Shown piece after piece: positions 36,064-45,222 of a stretch of DNA of 64,000 bases. A program made the translations under genes and the position numbers. The notes below the pieces were generated by a model. That model did not search any database. It was given only the letters and a program-made list of their open reading frames with translations, and had not been told where the DNA came from. The stretch covers positions 3,942,527-4,006,526 of the forward strand of contig FP929140.1 of the NCBI GenBank assembly GCA_000198515.1, written 5' to 3'. Within the stretch, counting starts at the first letter, position 1, and the number at the start of each line of letters is the position of its first letter. The stretch is from a gamma proteobacterium HdN1. GTDB lineage: Bacteria > Pseudomonadota > Gammaproteobacteria > Pseudomonadales > Ketobacteraceae.

Positions 36064-37074
36064 ATGAAATTTGATGTGGTAACCGTGGGCAGTGCTGCAG
36101 TGGATTATTTTGCGGACACCGATTCTGAGTTGATTCGCATTGATACCAAGACACGCAAGATTGAGTTAATTGCGTTTCCGCTGGGAAGCAAGCTGTTGAT
36201 TCGTGAACTGCTGGTGTTAACCGGTGGGGGGGGAACTAACACTGCCGTCTCTTTCGCACGCCTCGGTTTTTCTACAGGCTATCTTGGGAAATTAGGCGAT
36301 GACGGTAATGGTGAGTTTATCATTGACAGTCTCGCAAAAGAGGGAATTTCGTTTATTGGTGCTCGTGAAGGGCAAACAGGGATGTCCATTATTCTTGATA
36401 GCATCAACGATGATCGCAGCATTCTTGCGTTCAAAGGGGCAAACGACCAGCTTCATCCGTCCGATGTGCCAGAGTTTGAGTCACAGTGGATTTATATGTC
36501 GAGTATGTTGGGGCAGAGTTTTGACACCGTTACAGATCTTGTCGCAAGCGGTCGTTACAAGGTTGCGTTCAACCCTTCCAATTATCAGACTGTGCGTGGC
36601 TACGATGGCCTCAAACAGGTCATTGATCATTGCACCATCTTGATCATGAACCGTGAAGAGGCTTGCGAATTTCTCGGTTTTACCTATTCAAAAAGCCCCT
36701 CTATTGCGGTTCTGATGGCAGAAATGGAGAAACTACCGCCCAAAATTTTTGGCATTACGGATGGTGCAGGCGGCGTTTATATTTTTGACCGGACGCATTT
36801 GTACCATGGTAAACCTTCGCCCGATCTCGTCATTGCGGAAACCACGGGTGCAGGGGATGCGTTTTCCTCTACGTTTACGGCGATGATCATGAAGGGCTTG
36901 TCTGTTAAGGATGCAATCCACTACGCCATGACGAATTCAGAGTCGGTGATTTCTCATAAAGGTGCAAAAGAGATATTGCTGACGTGGGAGCAATTGCAGA
37001 AAGCAGCGTCGTCTACGCCACGGAGTATTGACGTTGGAGATCTGCAAACGCCGCCTCCTGAAGCGTCAAACTAG
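36064..37074 (+). CDS. PfkB family carbohydrate kinase
   Basis: 336-residue ribokinase-fold kinase that phosphorylates a sugar or nucleoside. It has GGGGTNTAVSFARLG near the N-terminus and the PfkB signature TTGAGDAFSSTFTAM near 260 with the catalytic Asp. An inserted stretch of about 20 residues after the first strand (DTKTRKIELIAFPLGSK) and the general look recall archaeal-type family members. ATG 36064 has AGGAG six bases upstream, so it is preferred over the frame opening at 36004. It stands between the hybrid kinase gene and a convergent operon; substrate unknown. Confidence 0.87.
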   Translation: MKFDVVTVGSAAVDYFADTDSELIRIDTKTRKIELIAFPLGSKLLIRELLVLTGGGGTNTAVSFARLGFSTGYLGKLGDDGNGEFIIDSLAKEGISFIGAREGQTGMSIILDSINDDRSILAFKGANDQLHPSDVPEFESQWIYMSSMLGQSFDTVTDLVASGRYKVAFNPSNYQTVRGYDGLKQVIDHCTILIMNREEACEFLGFTYSKSPSIAVLMAEMEKLPPKIFGITDGAGGVYIFDRTHLYHGKPSPDLVIAETTGAGDAFSSTFTAMIMKGLSVKDAIHYAMTNSESVISHKGAKEILLTWEQLQKAASSTPRSIDVGDLQTPPPEASN

Positions 37075-37088
37075 TCGCGAGGGGAGTA

Positions 37089-38438
37089 CTAAAGCCGCTG
37101 GTTGTGCTTAACGGAAAGGTATTCCGCGAACAGATTACGTGCAAGATCTTTTGGCTGGCTGTTGAAGGCGATCACGCCGGATTGCTTCAATCGGTGAGCG
37201 ACTTCTTGCTGGCGGTGGAAAAGCTCGGTGGCGCCACAGTAACGCAGTGCGTCTGTAAATGACTCTACGTGAGTGCGTTGCAGGTCGGCAAGAATGGGCT
37301 CTTGCAGGTTGGCAACAAGAACGAGATGGCGTGATTGAAGAATGCGAATCGCGGGATAAAGATCTTGGAGATCTGCTTGATCAAGGTTTGTCAGAAAAAT
37401 TACCAGCGCGCGCCGACGCTGACGCAGAATTAGTTGTTGCGTAGCGTCTGCGAAGTCTGGCGCTTGTGAAGTTGGATAAATATCGTAGACGTGATTGAGT
37501 AACGTATTGATAGCACCAATCGACTTCAGCGGTTTTTGCCACCGGTAGCCTGCACCAAAGCTAAGAATTCCAACCGCATCTCCGGCGCGTAAGGCGTTTT
37601 GGCCCAAAATCAGCATGGCGTGCAGCGCGTGATCAAAAAAGCTTAATTCGCCGCACATGCTCCGCATTCGTCGTGAACAGTCCAGCATAAAGATAATTTG
37701 CTGGTCTTTCTCATCCTGATACTCGCGCGAAATGAGTTTGTTTTTGCGGCTCGATGCCTTCCAATCAATTTGGCGAAGCGAATCACCTTGCCGAAATTCG
37801 CGCAGTTGGTGAAATTCCATCCCTTCACCGCGCCGCTGCTGTTGCCGAATCCCCAGTTGCGTGCGGTTTTGTTGGCTGCTGATCGTGGCTAGTTCTGCCA
37901 ATAGCTCAAAATTTGGATACACCCGAAATCTACTTTCGGTGCCGATTTGCCAGCGTTTCTCGCATAGGCCCAGTGGCCCAGGGATGAGTACGTCGGTTTT
38001 TCCGAAAAGGTGTTCACCACGTAGGTTTGGCGTTAATTCATAGGAAACGATACTGCGCTGCCCACGCTTAAGAACAACCGTTGATGTTTCTGCCAGCGTA
38101 TTACAGATGGTGGGATAATGGTCGTGTAGCATAATTTTGGGTGGGTGGCGGTACTGGTGAGTGAGTTCGAGCGTGATCTGATAATTCCTACCGATCGCGA
38201 CATTGTCACTATGCTTTCGCGCGATCTGGAGAGGCGGCCGGCGATGCGCGAGTGCTGTATCATAGGCAGCAATCAACAGCAAACCAAATGAAAGTGCCCA
38301 CCAAAACATTTCTAGCGTATAGAAGGATTTTGGCAGCGAAAAATGGATACCGTTGGCGATCCATCGGGTTGTCGCCAAAAGGAGAGCGAAGAGCACAAGC
38401 CCGAGAAATAGCTTCAAAAAGCGCGCGCTAGGCCTCAT
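37089..38438 (-). CDS. DUF58 domain-containing protein
   Basis: 449 residues with two N-terminal membrane helices (about 7-50), a beta-rich part, and a C-terminal DUF58/von Willebrand A-like domain (REFRQGDSLRQIDWKASSR, then FMLDCSRRMRS). DUF58 proteins pair with MoxR ATPases and are thought to act as adaptors in assembly of membrane or periplasmic complexes. The start overlaps moxR by four bases. Last gene of the six-gene reverse operon. Confidence 0.9.
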   Translation of the reverse strand: MRPSARFLKLFLGLVLFALLLATTRWIANGIHFSLPKSFYTLEMFWWALSFGLLLIAAYDTALAHRRPPLQIARKHSDNVAIGRNYQITLELTHQYRHPPKIMLHDHYPTICNTLAETSTVVLKRGQRSIVSYELTPNLRGEHLFGKTDVLIPGPLGLCEKRWQIGTESRFRVYPNFELLAELATISSQQNRTQLGIRQQQRRGEGMEFHQLREFRQGDSLRQIDWKASSRKNKLISREYQDEKDQQIIFMLDCSRRMRSMCGELSFFDHALHAMLILGQNALRAGDAVGILSFGAGYRWQKPLKSIGAINTLLNHVYDIYPTSQAPDFADATQQLILRQRRRALVIFLTNLDQADLQDLYPAIRILQSRHLVLVANLQEPILADLQRTHVESFTDALRYCGATELFHRQQEVAHRLKQSGVIAFNSQPKDLARNLFAEYLSVKHNQRL

Positions 38439-39547
38439 AGACGTGGAGCATCCACCTCTGCAATCATGCTCTCTAGCGCTTGATCGGGCGACACCCCCTC
38501 CAGCTCAAGCTCCGCGTTCAGCGTAATACGATGGCGCAGTACGGGTAGCGCTACACGTTTAATGTCATCCGGCAAGACAAAGTTGCGATGGCGCAACAGG
38601 GCTTGGGCGCGGCCCGCTCTCAATAACGCAATGCTTGCGCGCGGCCCTGCGCCAAAGCTAAAGCTCGGCCATTGACGAGTTTGGCGTACTAGGCGAACCG
38701 CGTATTCAACGACTGCGGGGTCGGCAACGATGTTTGAAACGAGTGCCTGTATCCGCTGAACCTGCTCACTTGTGATGACAGGCTCGATGGCATCCACGTT
38801 AAGACCATCTAAGCGTTGCCCCGTTGTCACCTGCGTGACCAGCTTGATTTCTTCTTGAAGATCGGGATAGTCGATGCGGATTTTTAGCATGAAACGATCC
38901 AGCTCTGCCTCGGGGAGTGGATAGGTGCCTTCTTGTTCGATAGGATTTTGCGTAGCGAGCACCATGAAGGGCGTCAGTGCAGCAAAGCCTTTGCCTTCGA
39001 TCGTGATTTGCTTCTCCTGCATAATTTCCAGAAGTGCGGCCTGTGTTTTTGCAGGGGCCCGATTGATCTCGTCGGCGAGCAGCAGATTGGTAAATGCGGG
39101 GCCGCGCCGAATCGTGAAACGTTCCGTTTTCATGTCATAGAGTGCGTGACCAGTGACATCGCTCGGCATCAGGTCAGGCGTAAACTGAATACGGCCAAAC
39201 TGCCCGTCGAAGCAGCGTGCCAGAGCTTTCACTAATAATGTTTTTCCTAAACCTGGAACTCCTTCGATCAGCACATGGCCAGAGGCGAGCAGCGCAATAA
39301 TGACCTGCTCAACCACTTGGGGCTGCCCAATCAGCACTCGGCCAATCTGTTGGCGAATGCGATCTACCGCCTGTGCGGCTTGCTCGAAGTCGGCAAACGG
39401 CATATCCACCCTCAATGTGCTTCCTGTGTTTTCACTGGATGGGCTCGGTTGAAAGATAACGTCACTCGTAAGGGGTGCGTCTTGTTCAGGTGCATTGTAA
39501 TTGCTTGGCTCTACGCCGCTTGGGGGGGTGGGATCGTTATCTTGCAC
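38435..39547 (-). CDS. MoxR-type AAA+ ATPase
   Basis: 370 residues: a variable acidic N-terminus (about 1-50), then the AAA_3/MoxR core with Walker A GVPGLGKTLLVKA, Walker B LLLADEINRAPAK, and FMVLATQNPIEQEGTYPLPEAELDRF with sensor 1, followed by a C-terminal lid. The family acts as a chaperone for cofactor or complex assembly. Neighbours are DUF58 (overlapping) and DUF4350 genes, the usual MoxR partners. Confidence 0.94.
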   Translation of the reverse strand: MQDNDPTPPSGVEPSNYNAPEQDAPLTSDVIFQPSPSSENTGSTLRVDMPFADFEQAAQAVDRIRQQIGRVLIGQPQVVEQVIIALLASGHVLIEGVPGLGKTLLVKALARCFDGQFGRIQFTPDLMPSDVTGHALYDMKTERFTIRRGPAFTNLLLADEINRAPAKTQAALLEIMQEKQITIEGKGFAALTPFMVLATQNPIEQEGTYPLPEAELDRFMLKIRIDYPDLQEEIKLVTQVTTGQRLDGLNVDAIEPVITSEQVQRIQALVSNIVADPAVVEYAVRLVRQTRQWPSFSFGAGPRASIALLRAGRAQALLRHRNFVLPDDIKRVALPVLRHRITLNAELELEGVSPDQALESMIAEVDAPRL

Positions 39548-39572
39548 GCGAAGTTCCTGAAATGATTGGTGG

Positions 39573-40898
39573 TCAAAGCCGTGTTCTCACCTGCTGGAGG
39601 ATGCGGATTAGCTCAACGAATTCTAGTTCGTCTCGAACCTTTGGCGTTGTTAATGCCCAGAGCAGCCGAGCTTCGGGAAGTTTGAGCTGTTCTAGTGCGC
39701 GCGTTATTTGCTTTGAAAAAACCGGCTTATCGTTGACGATTTGGCATTTGCTCAAGACAGGCTGTCTTGCCTCGTCAAGCAAAATACTGTGCTCGTGATT
39801 TTGCCAAATGAACCTCGCACTCGCATCAATATGTTCGAGTAGCTGCCGTCGCGCACGGATGGGTTCCGTGCGTATTGGGCCGATACGAAGCCCGCGATGT
39901 AGTAGCCATAGTACAAGAAGAACGCCAACACCGAAACAAAGATAAGGCGCGCTTTCCCAGAGCAGAGTGAACAGTGTTTCGGAGTATTTGTCGTAGACAA
40001 GCCAAACCTGATTGCTGTTTCCTGCGAGCCACCAGAGAAAATATGCGTGATCGTAGCTGCCAATATTGTGGTCGTTAAAAAGAAAATAATCGGTGAGAAC
40101 CGTAATGTGCCCAGCACCATAAGAATAATCAAGCATGTGTACAGGCGGTGCCGTCAGCGGATTACTGGCTGTGCCTGATTCATCTTCAATGTGATAGCTT
40201 GATTCAAACGCAAGCTGCAAAGGGTGGCCGCTCGGTGCGAGCGGCATTAGCGTCAGTTGATCGGGAGAAGTTTCGCCGCTGCTTGTGATGGGTTCGCACT
40301 GTGCGCCTGACGGTTCTTGTAGGTCGGAAGATTCGTTCGTTGTGATTGTGCTATTCCTAGTAGCATCCGCTTCCTCGCTATCGGCCTCACCCACATCGTT
40401 ATTTTCGCTATCTGCCGAGCTTTCGGAATCACTGCTTGCGGATTCGCGAGGCCAAATATACTGGCGCACGCCGAGCTGATCAAGAAACGTGTCACCGCTG
40501 GATTGCTCGTCTTCTTCCCATAGATAGTGTGCGATTAAGACGATGTGGCCACCAGCTTTCACCCAACGGCTCACGTTCTCGCTGAGTGCTTCATATTCCA
40601 TGCCGTGATCATAGAATAAAAAAATAGTGTCATGTGGTTGGATATGATCCAGCGCTTCCTGGAGCAGGCCGGTCGTGCTAACTTGGTAGCCCTGCATGCG
40701 TAGAAATTTTTGGGCGCCAAAATACATATTATTACGCGCTTCAGGTGTCGGCCCTATATCTACCCAGACTGAACGGAAGGCATAATGGGTCGCCAGATAG
40801 TAAAGAGTTCCAGCAATGATCAGCCCAATCATTGCAATTAAGGCGTAGCGCGGTCGCTGCTTTGGTTCAACGGAATGTGGTGAAGAAAGCGTGCTCAT
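39573..40898 (-). CDS. DUF4350 domain-containing membrane protein
   Basis: 441 residues from ATG 40898, which overlaps the DUF4129 stop (ATGA). One N-terminal membrane helix (about 20-40), a domain with FLFYDHGMEYEAL and GGHIVLIAHYLWEE typical of the DUF4350 fold, and a second membrane helix (about 320-340) with a cytoplasmic tail. A Ser/Asp/Glu-rich insertion of about 60 residues (near 150-210) interrupts the extracytoplasmic part and looks disordered. Function unknown; the family is tied to MoxR/DUF58 operons. Confidence 0.85.
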   Translation of the reverse strand: MSTLSSPHSVEPKQRPRYALIAMIGLIIAGTLYYLATHYAFRSVWVDIGPTPEARNNMYFGAQKFLRMQGYQVSTTGLLQEALDHIQPHDTIFLFYDHGMEYEALSENVSRWVKAGGHIVLIAHYLWEEDEQSSGDTFLDQLGVRQYIWPRESASSDSESSADSENNDVGEADSEEADATRNSTITTNESSDLQEPSGAQCEPITSSGETSPDQLTLMPLAPSGHPLQLAFESSYHIEDESGTASNPLTAPPVHMLDYSYGAGHITVLTDYFLFNDHNIGSYDHAYFLWWLAGNSNQVWLVYDKYSETLFTLLWESAPYLCFGVGVLLVLWLLHRGLRIGPIRTEPIRARRQLLEHIDASARFIWQNHEHSILLDEARQPVLSKCQIVNDKPVFSKQITRALEQLKLPEARLLWALTTPKVRDELEFVELIRILQQVRTRL

Positions 40899-42463
40899 CG
40901 TTGCGCTGCCGAAGCATGGGCATGGAACGCAGCCCAATCGTTAGTGAGAAGTTCGAATTCTTCCTGTTTTACACTTTGGTGCCCGTAGGCGATGCGCACC
41001 CATGCATCCGTTAAATGCTGAAAATAACGGTTTACCTCTGCTGGGCAGTGTTGACGGCAGATTTCCATACTTTCTGCTTCTGTGTGGCTGCCTTCTAATG
41101 GTAATTGCAGCTGTGCGGCAAGCTGCGCAAGCGCGCCACGATAGAGCAAACTCAGTGCAGCGCGATGCTGCCCAGTATGCCAATACTGCTTTGCAGCTTC
41201 CGTGATCTCCACTGGAAATGCGTACGGTGATTCCTCATGGCTTTGGATCACGACAGAGGGCGGTGCTTTTCGGGCCGCGGTTCGCGTGCTCCAGGAATGC
41301 TGAAACCTAGGCCAGAGTTGAATGAGCACCCAGAGGAGGGCAGCAACACCAATCCATAAAAGAATTTCGGCGATGCGAGCAACCCAGTTGGCGAAGTTGG
41401 TGAGCCATGAAAAGACAGGCGGTACCCCCGCTTCACCAGATGCGCCATCATTGGGAATCAGAGGGCGGAGCATGCGGCGTTCTTCTAAACGATGATAGTC
41501 AGGGCCTTCTAGAATTTCACCGATTTGGTCACGAGTTTTCTGGAGCGCTCGCGGAGAGGCAGGCGGCGCTGGAGACATTTGCATTTGCATCTGTGTGGCG
41601 GCGCTCTCGATTTCCGCATTTGCAGCTGGAGAGTGAAAGAGCCCTGAAATAAGAAAAAGTAGCGCCACTACGCCGGAAAGAGTCTTTTGGCTCGGATTCC
41701 CGGCGGCAGTGCTTGCATTGGCCGAATGGTTGGTGAGTCGCAATACAAGCTGGCGGAAGGTGAGTTCAATATCCCAACCTTCAAGCCACGTCCTGCGATT
41801 GATGTAAACGCAGAACCCAGTTGCGACATAGTATGGCATCACCAGCATCATTGACAGAATCAGCGCAATCGCAGTTGCGTTTGCCAGCGTTTCATCAAAA
41901 AGTAACTGGTTCCAGTCGACTCGGTCGGTGATTTCACGAGGAAGGAACTCATAAGCGATCAACAATAAATTGAGCGTAAGCAACAGTTCCGCCAGTATAC
42001 CAAAAGCGCTTACCCAGAAGACATGATCGCGGCTTGCACGTGTGAGTGTCTTTACTCTCTGCTGATAGGCGCGCCCTTCTAATTCCTCAAGTTCGGTAAT
42101 CGGCAAAAGAAAATTTCGGAACGGGTTGAGCCGCCTCCAGGTAAGCTTGGCAAACAAGTCGTGAAAAAGGATTGCGCGCCGGTGCCGAAGAATCTCCCAT
42201 GCCGACAGTTCCTCATTAAACAACGCGCGCCCAAGAAACTGCAGATGAAAGGTTTCGAATACCGCTTTGAGCCACCACAACAAAAGTGCTACAACGGTCA
42301 GATCTGAACTTAGCAGGTAAAAAAACGTACCAAAGGCACCGAATAACAATGCCTGCATTAAATAAAGTGCTTTCCACCAGCGCCTTACCATAAGAAAGCC
42401 TAAATCGACAGCTTCGAAGGGCAGGCGACGGCGAATGCGGGCGCTAACCTTGCTCAGATCCAT
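40895..42463 (-). CDS. DUF4129 domain-containing membrane protein
   Basis: 522 residues from ATG 42463, which has a strong GGGGAGGT site; the frame opens five codons earlier. It has several membrane helices in the first 230 residues, one near 265-285, a Pro/Ala-rich extracytoplasmic part, another helix near 360, and a C-terminal DUF4129 domain (AAKQYWHTGQHRAALSLLYR, about 415-515). In other bacteria DUF4129 is fused to transglutaminase-like proteins. The start overlaps the SpoIIM-family gene. Function not established. Confidence 0.85.
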   Translation of the reverse strand: MDLSKVSARIRRRLPFEAVDLGFLMVRRWWKALYLMQALLFGAFGTFFYLLSSDLTVVALLLWWLKAVFETFHLQFLGRALFNEELSAWEILRHRRAILFHDLFAKLTWRRLNPFRNFLLPITELEELEGRAYQQRVKTLTRASRDHVFWVSAFGILAELLLTLNLLLIAYEFLPREITDRVDWNQLLFDETLANATAIALILSMMLVMPYYVATGFCVYINRRTWLEGWDIELTFRQLVLRLTNHSANASTAAGNPSQKTLSGVVALLFLISGLFHSPAANAEIESAATQMQMQMSPAPPASPRALQKTRDQIGEILEGPDYHRLEERRMLRPLIPNDGASGEAGVPPVFSWLTNFANWVARIAEILLWIGVAALLWVLIQLWPRFQHSWSTRTAARKAPPSVVIQSHEESPYAFPVEITEAAKQYWHTGQHRAALSLLYRGALAQLAAQLQLPLEGSHTEAESMEICRQHCPAEVNRYFQHLTDAWVRIAYGHQSVKQEEFELLTNDWAAFHAHASAAQR

Positions 42464-43430
42464 TCGACCTCCCCGCATGCACCAGATAAAAAATAACGCT
42501 GGCCCACAGCGCGCAACCGATGAGATATTTAACCAAGCTAGGAATTACGTGGCTTGAAGACCAGAACGCTTCGATAAACGCTGCGATGCTTAAAAACAGG
42601 ATGGTTCCGTATACGATTGGCATCGTGTGCTTTGCTGCGAGCTGCAAGGCGAGTAGGCGAGGCAAATTCCCCGGCATAAGTAGAGCGGTTGCAAGCCGGA
42701 ATCCTGCGCAACCTGCCATAGCGATCCCCGTTAATTCAAATGCGCCGTGTGAGATTACGAAAGAATAAAAACTGTTGATATGTCCAAGCTGCGTTAGATA
42801 GCCTGCAACGCCACCTAGAACCACGCCGTTATAGATCAGAAAGAACACCGTTCCGATCCCGAACGCAATGCCTCCGGCGAAGGTCTGAAACGCAATCCCG
42901 ATGTTATTGCGAATGTAAAACCCGAACATCTGAAAATCACTCGCCGAATCGCGTGCCGCCTGCACGTTTGCATAGCGCTCAGGATTGTAGGTGTCGGTAA
43001 ACTGCCGAATCTGCTCCGCATCGAAAACGGTATAGATCAGCTGTGGAAAAAAAAACACGGAAGCACCAAAAAATATCCCTGGGCCAAAAAATAGCGCGGC
43101 TGCGAGCCAGAAATAGCGAGACTCGCTTCGTATCGCTTGCGGAAGCTGGTGTGTAATCAGTTCCACGCTATTCATCACAAAATTGGTTTTGCGCTGATAG
43201 AGAGCTTGGTGGCCCGCCATGACAAGACGATTTAAGCGGTCAATTAGATACGGGCTATAGCGCCGCTGTTGTGCCACGGCGAGATCATGGCAAGTCTGGC
43301 GATACAGTTGAATGAATTCTTTCGAGGATAGTTTTGGATTCTCTTTGTTGCTTTGGCGCTCGATACGCAGATTGTGCTCTAATTTCGACCACGCGGCTTG
43401 ACGCGCTTCTTCAAATTGCTGCTGCTTCAT
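42444..43430 (-). CDS. SpoIIM/DUF95 family membrane protein
   Basis: 328 residues. A cytoplasmic helical N-terminus (about 1-100) precedes about five membrane helices with the SpoIIM-family pattern (FYIRNNIGIAFQTFAGGIAFG, then ISHGAFELTGIAMAGCAGFR). Related to the Bacillus engulfment protein SpoIIM, but this bacterium is not a spore former, so another envelope role is likely. The start overlaps the RDD gene stop by four bases. Confidence 0.9.
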   Translation of the reverse strand: MKQQQFEEARQAAWSKLEHNLRIERQSNKENPKLSSKEFIQLYRQTCHDLAVAQQRRYSPYLIDRLNRLVMAGHQALYQRKTNFVMNSVELITHQLPQAIRSESRYFWLAAALFFGPGIFFGASVFFFPQLIYTVFDAEQIRQFTDTYNPERYANVQAARDSASDFQMFGFYIRNNIGIAFQTFAGGIAFGIGTVFFLIYNGVVLGGVAGYLTQLGHINSFYSFVISHGAFELTGIAMAGCAGFRLATALLMPGNLPRLLALQLAAKHTMPIVYGTILFLSIAAFIEAFWSSSHVIPSLVKYLIGCALWASVIFYLVHAGRSNGSEQG

Positions 43431-44125
43431 TTCGCCCCCATCAGCCAGACCGCGTACCGGCGGAGTTGTTTTGCGGGGTCATCGCCAGAAGGTGTGTCTT
43501 CATGCTTTGCGCTGAGAGCAGACATAAACAGTTCGGCAAGTTCCTGTTGGCGATGGGCAGAGAGTTGTGCGGTGCGTTCTGAAAAGGCAAGCACTGAGCG
43601 CTGCTCCTCAACGTTCAGGCTGAGCGGCAATGGCAGTGGCGAAAGTGGCGCAGGAACAGGTTTGAGGAGAGGAGGGGGAGAATAAATAACAACGGTTCCT
43701 GCAGCTAAGTCTCCGAGGCGGCGAAATTGTTTGCTAATGCAGCAGGTAATGAGGCCAGTGCCGTACATCATTGGCAGAAAGTCGACAAAGCGCAGTAGAT
43801 TTCGCAGAATACTGGTAGACCACGAAACCGGAGTTCCGTCGTCATTCAGCACTTGCAGCCCCAAGCTCTTTTTTCCAGGCGTTTGACCGTGGTTCAGCAC
43901 CTCAAAGGCAACGGGGTAAAACCACTCCGCAAGGAAGATCAAAATTGACAGAATCCCGAAGCCAATTTCACTAAACAATGTGAGCGCATAGCCGATTCCA
44001 GCAATCACGATTCCGCGCAGCGTTAAATCAATCAACCAAGCAATTGCGCGCACGAGCGGCCCCGCCACGCGCATTTCGATGACGATATTTTCTGGCGTCT
44101 CTACCTGATAGCGCGTATCGAGCAT
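43427..44125 (-). CDS. RDD family membrane protein
   Basis: 232 residues with the RDD core: LVRAIAWLIDLTLRG (the Arg and Asp motif), further membrane helices, and GQTPGKKSLGLQVLNDDG. The C-terminal 70 residues are Pro/Leu- and charge-rich and cytoplasmic. RDD proteins may transport small ions or osmolytes, but the role here is unproven. First gene of the operon RDD-SpoIIM-DUF4129-DUF4350-MoxR-DUF58, in which neighbours mostly overlap by about four bases. Confidence 0.9.
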   Translation of the reverse strand: MLDTRYQVETPENIVIEMRVAGPLVRAIAWLIDLTLRGIVIAGIGYALTLFSEIGFGILSILIFLAEWFYPVAFEVLNHGQTPGKKSLGLQVLNDDGTPVSWSTSILRNLLRFVDFLPMMYGTGLITCCISKQFRRLGDLAAGTVVIYSPPPLLKPVPAPLSPLPLPLSLNVEEQRSVLAFSERTAQLSAHRQQELAELFMSALSAKHEDTPSGDDPAKQLRRYAVWLMGAK

Positions 44126-44192
44126 GATCGTTTTTGTTTAGACCGCAAGGAGTAATGCGAGGCAGTTTTCAAAGGCTAAGCGTAGCAGGTGC

Positions 44193-44606
44193 TTACGTTT
44201 GTGTAGGCTGCATTGGATCTGTTTTCTCCTGCTTCAAGAACTGACTGTTCATGAACTGCCCCGACCAGCGTGTAGCGAACATGCTTGCGATAAAAATCTC
44301 CGTTGTGAGTGCCATGACAATCATTCCGCTGACACTGCCTTCCGCAGGCCACGTAAACGCCGTGAGAACGCCACCGCAAAAATACACGAGCACCACGAAA
44401 CAGAGCCATGCATAACGCTTGGGGCGCGTGGGTGCCAAGAAAGGCAGAAACAGCAGAAGCGGAATCCCATACAACACCGCGCCAATCCAGCGTGGCGTTG
44501 CAAACCATTCCAAGACAGAGGGCAAGAATTCGAATAGCACGAGAATGATTACGCCGGCAACCGCGAGGCGATGAGCGTTACGCAGTGAACTTGAAGGTGT
44601 TTCCAT
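44193..44606 (-). CDS. DUF2069 membrane protein
   Basis: 137 residues with four membrane helices (about 15-32, 40-58, 65-85, 90-112), fitting the DUF2069 family (also found as YfbV-like small proteins). Function unknown. Probably co-transcribed with the ArsC-family gene, which ends 34 bases upstream. Confidence 0.75.
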   Translation of the reverse strand: METPSSSLRNAHRLAVAGVIILVLFEFLPSVLEWFATPRWIGAVLYGIPLLLFLPFLAPTRPKRYAWLCFVVLVYFCGGVLTAFTWPAEGSVSGMIVMALTTEIFIASMFATRWSGQFMNSQFLKQEKTDPMQPTQT

Positions 44607-44619
44607 GATTTGACTCTCA

Positions 44620-44655
44620 GTTTAGCTCGGTTTGGCTCGTTTAGCTCGGTTTGGC
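44620..44655 (-). repeat. 17-bp duplication across the ArsC-family stop codon
   Basis: GTTTAGCTCGGTTTGGC occurs at 44620 and 44639 (19-base period). The copy at 44639 contains the stop codon (TAA, minus strand, 44641-44643) and the last Lys-Pro-Ser codons. Confidence 0.9.
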
Positions 44656-45006
44656 GTCGCCAAGGAGCGCAAGCACGTTTTCAGGAGGGCGGCCGATTAC
44701 AGCGCGCTCGCCAACGACGACGATCGGGCGTTCCAGTAGGCGTGGATGCGCAGCAATCGCGTCTAGAAGGGCCGTTTCAGAGAGTTTCGCATCGGCAAGC
44801 CCGAGATCTTCGTATTCTTTTTCTTTGGTGCGAAGAATATCCCGTGATTTCATCCCCAGCGCCTTCAAGAGTTCCTTGAGGCGCGTGCGGCTGGGTGGAT
44901 TTTCCAGATAGAGAACGACATCGGGCGTAACACCGTGTTGTTGCAGCAATGCTAGGGTTTCGCGAGACTTTGAGCAGCGTGGATTGTGGTAAATCGTCGT
45001 GGGCAT
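44641..45006 (-). CDS. arsC: ArsC family reductase (arsenate reductase, glutaredoxin type)
   Basis: 121 residues of the ArsC/Spx thioredoxin-fold family. Cys11 in YHNPRCSKSRETLALL is the redox residue, and the RPIVVVGERAVIGRPPE segment gives the Arg residues that bind arsenate. ATG 45006 gives the standard N-terminus (MPTTIYHNPRC); the open frame to 45042 adds leader sequence. It is not in an ars operon, so a general role as in the chromosomal YfgD-like genes is likely. Confidence 0.88.
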   Translation of the reverse strand: MPTTIYHNPRCSKSRETLALLQQHGVTPDVVLYLENPPSRTRLKELLKALGMKSRDILRTKEKEYEDLGLADAKLSETALLDAIAAHPRLLERPIVVVGERAVIGRPPENVLALLGDAKPS

Positions 45007-45100
45007 GGAGATCAAACTAACCTGTAAAATGAAAACGCTCACATGTTAGCCCGATCGAAGGATTCCTGAAAGCCTCAGCCGTGTGATTGCCTAAGCTGAC

Positions 45101-45222
45101 GATTGCCTAGTTGAGAAATTGCCTAGTTGAGAAATTGCCTAGTTGAGAAATTGCCTAGTTGAGAAATTGCCTAGTTGAGAAATTGCCTAGTTGAGAAATT
45201 GCCTAGCCGGGAGATTGCCTAG
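45101..45222 (-). repeat. 16-bp tandem array after the 573-residue protein gene
   Basis: Six identical contiguous copies of TTGAGAAATTGCCTAG (plus strand, 45111-45206), flanked by a partial copy at 45101 and a diverged copy at 45207-45222. The stop codon of the minus-strand gene (45219-45221) lies in the last diverged unit. On the gene strand each copy carries the in-phase word CAACTAG, i.e. Asn-stop. Confidence 0.97.

Noticed and set aside
45101-45222. CRISPR-like array
   Set aside because: Units are contiguous 16-mers without spacers and no cas genes are present; the same holds for the 14-mers at 6237.
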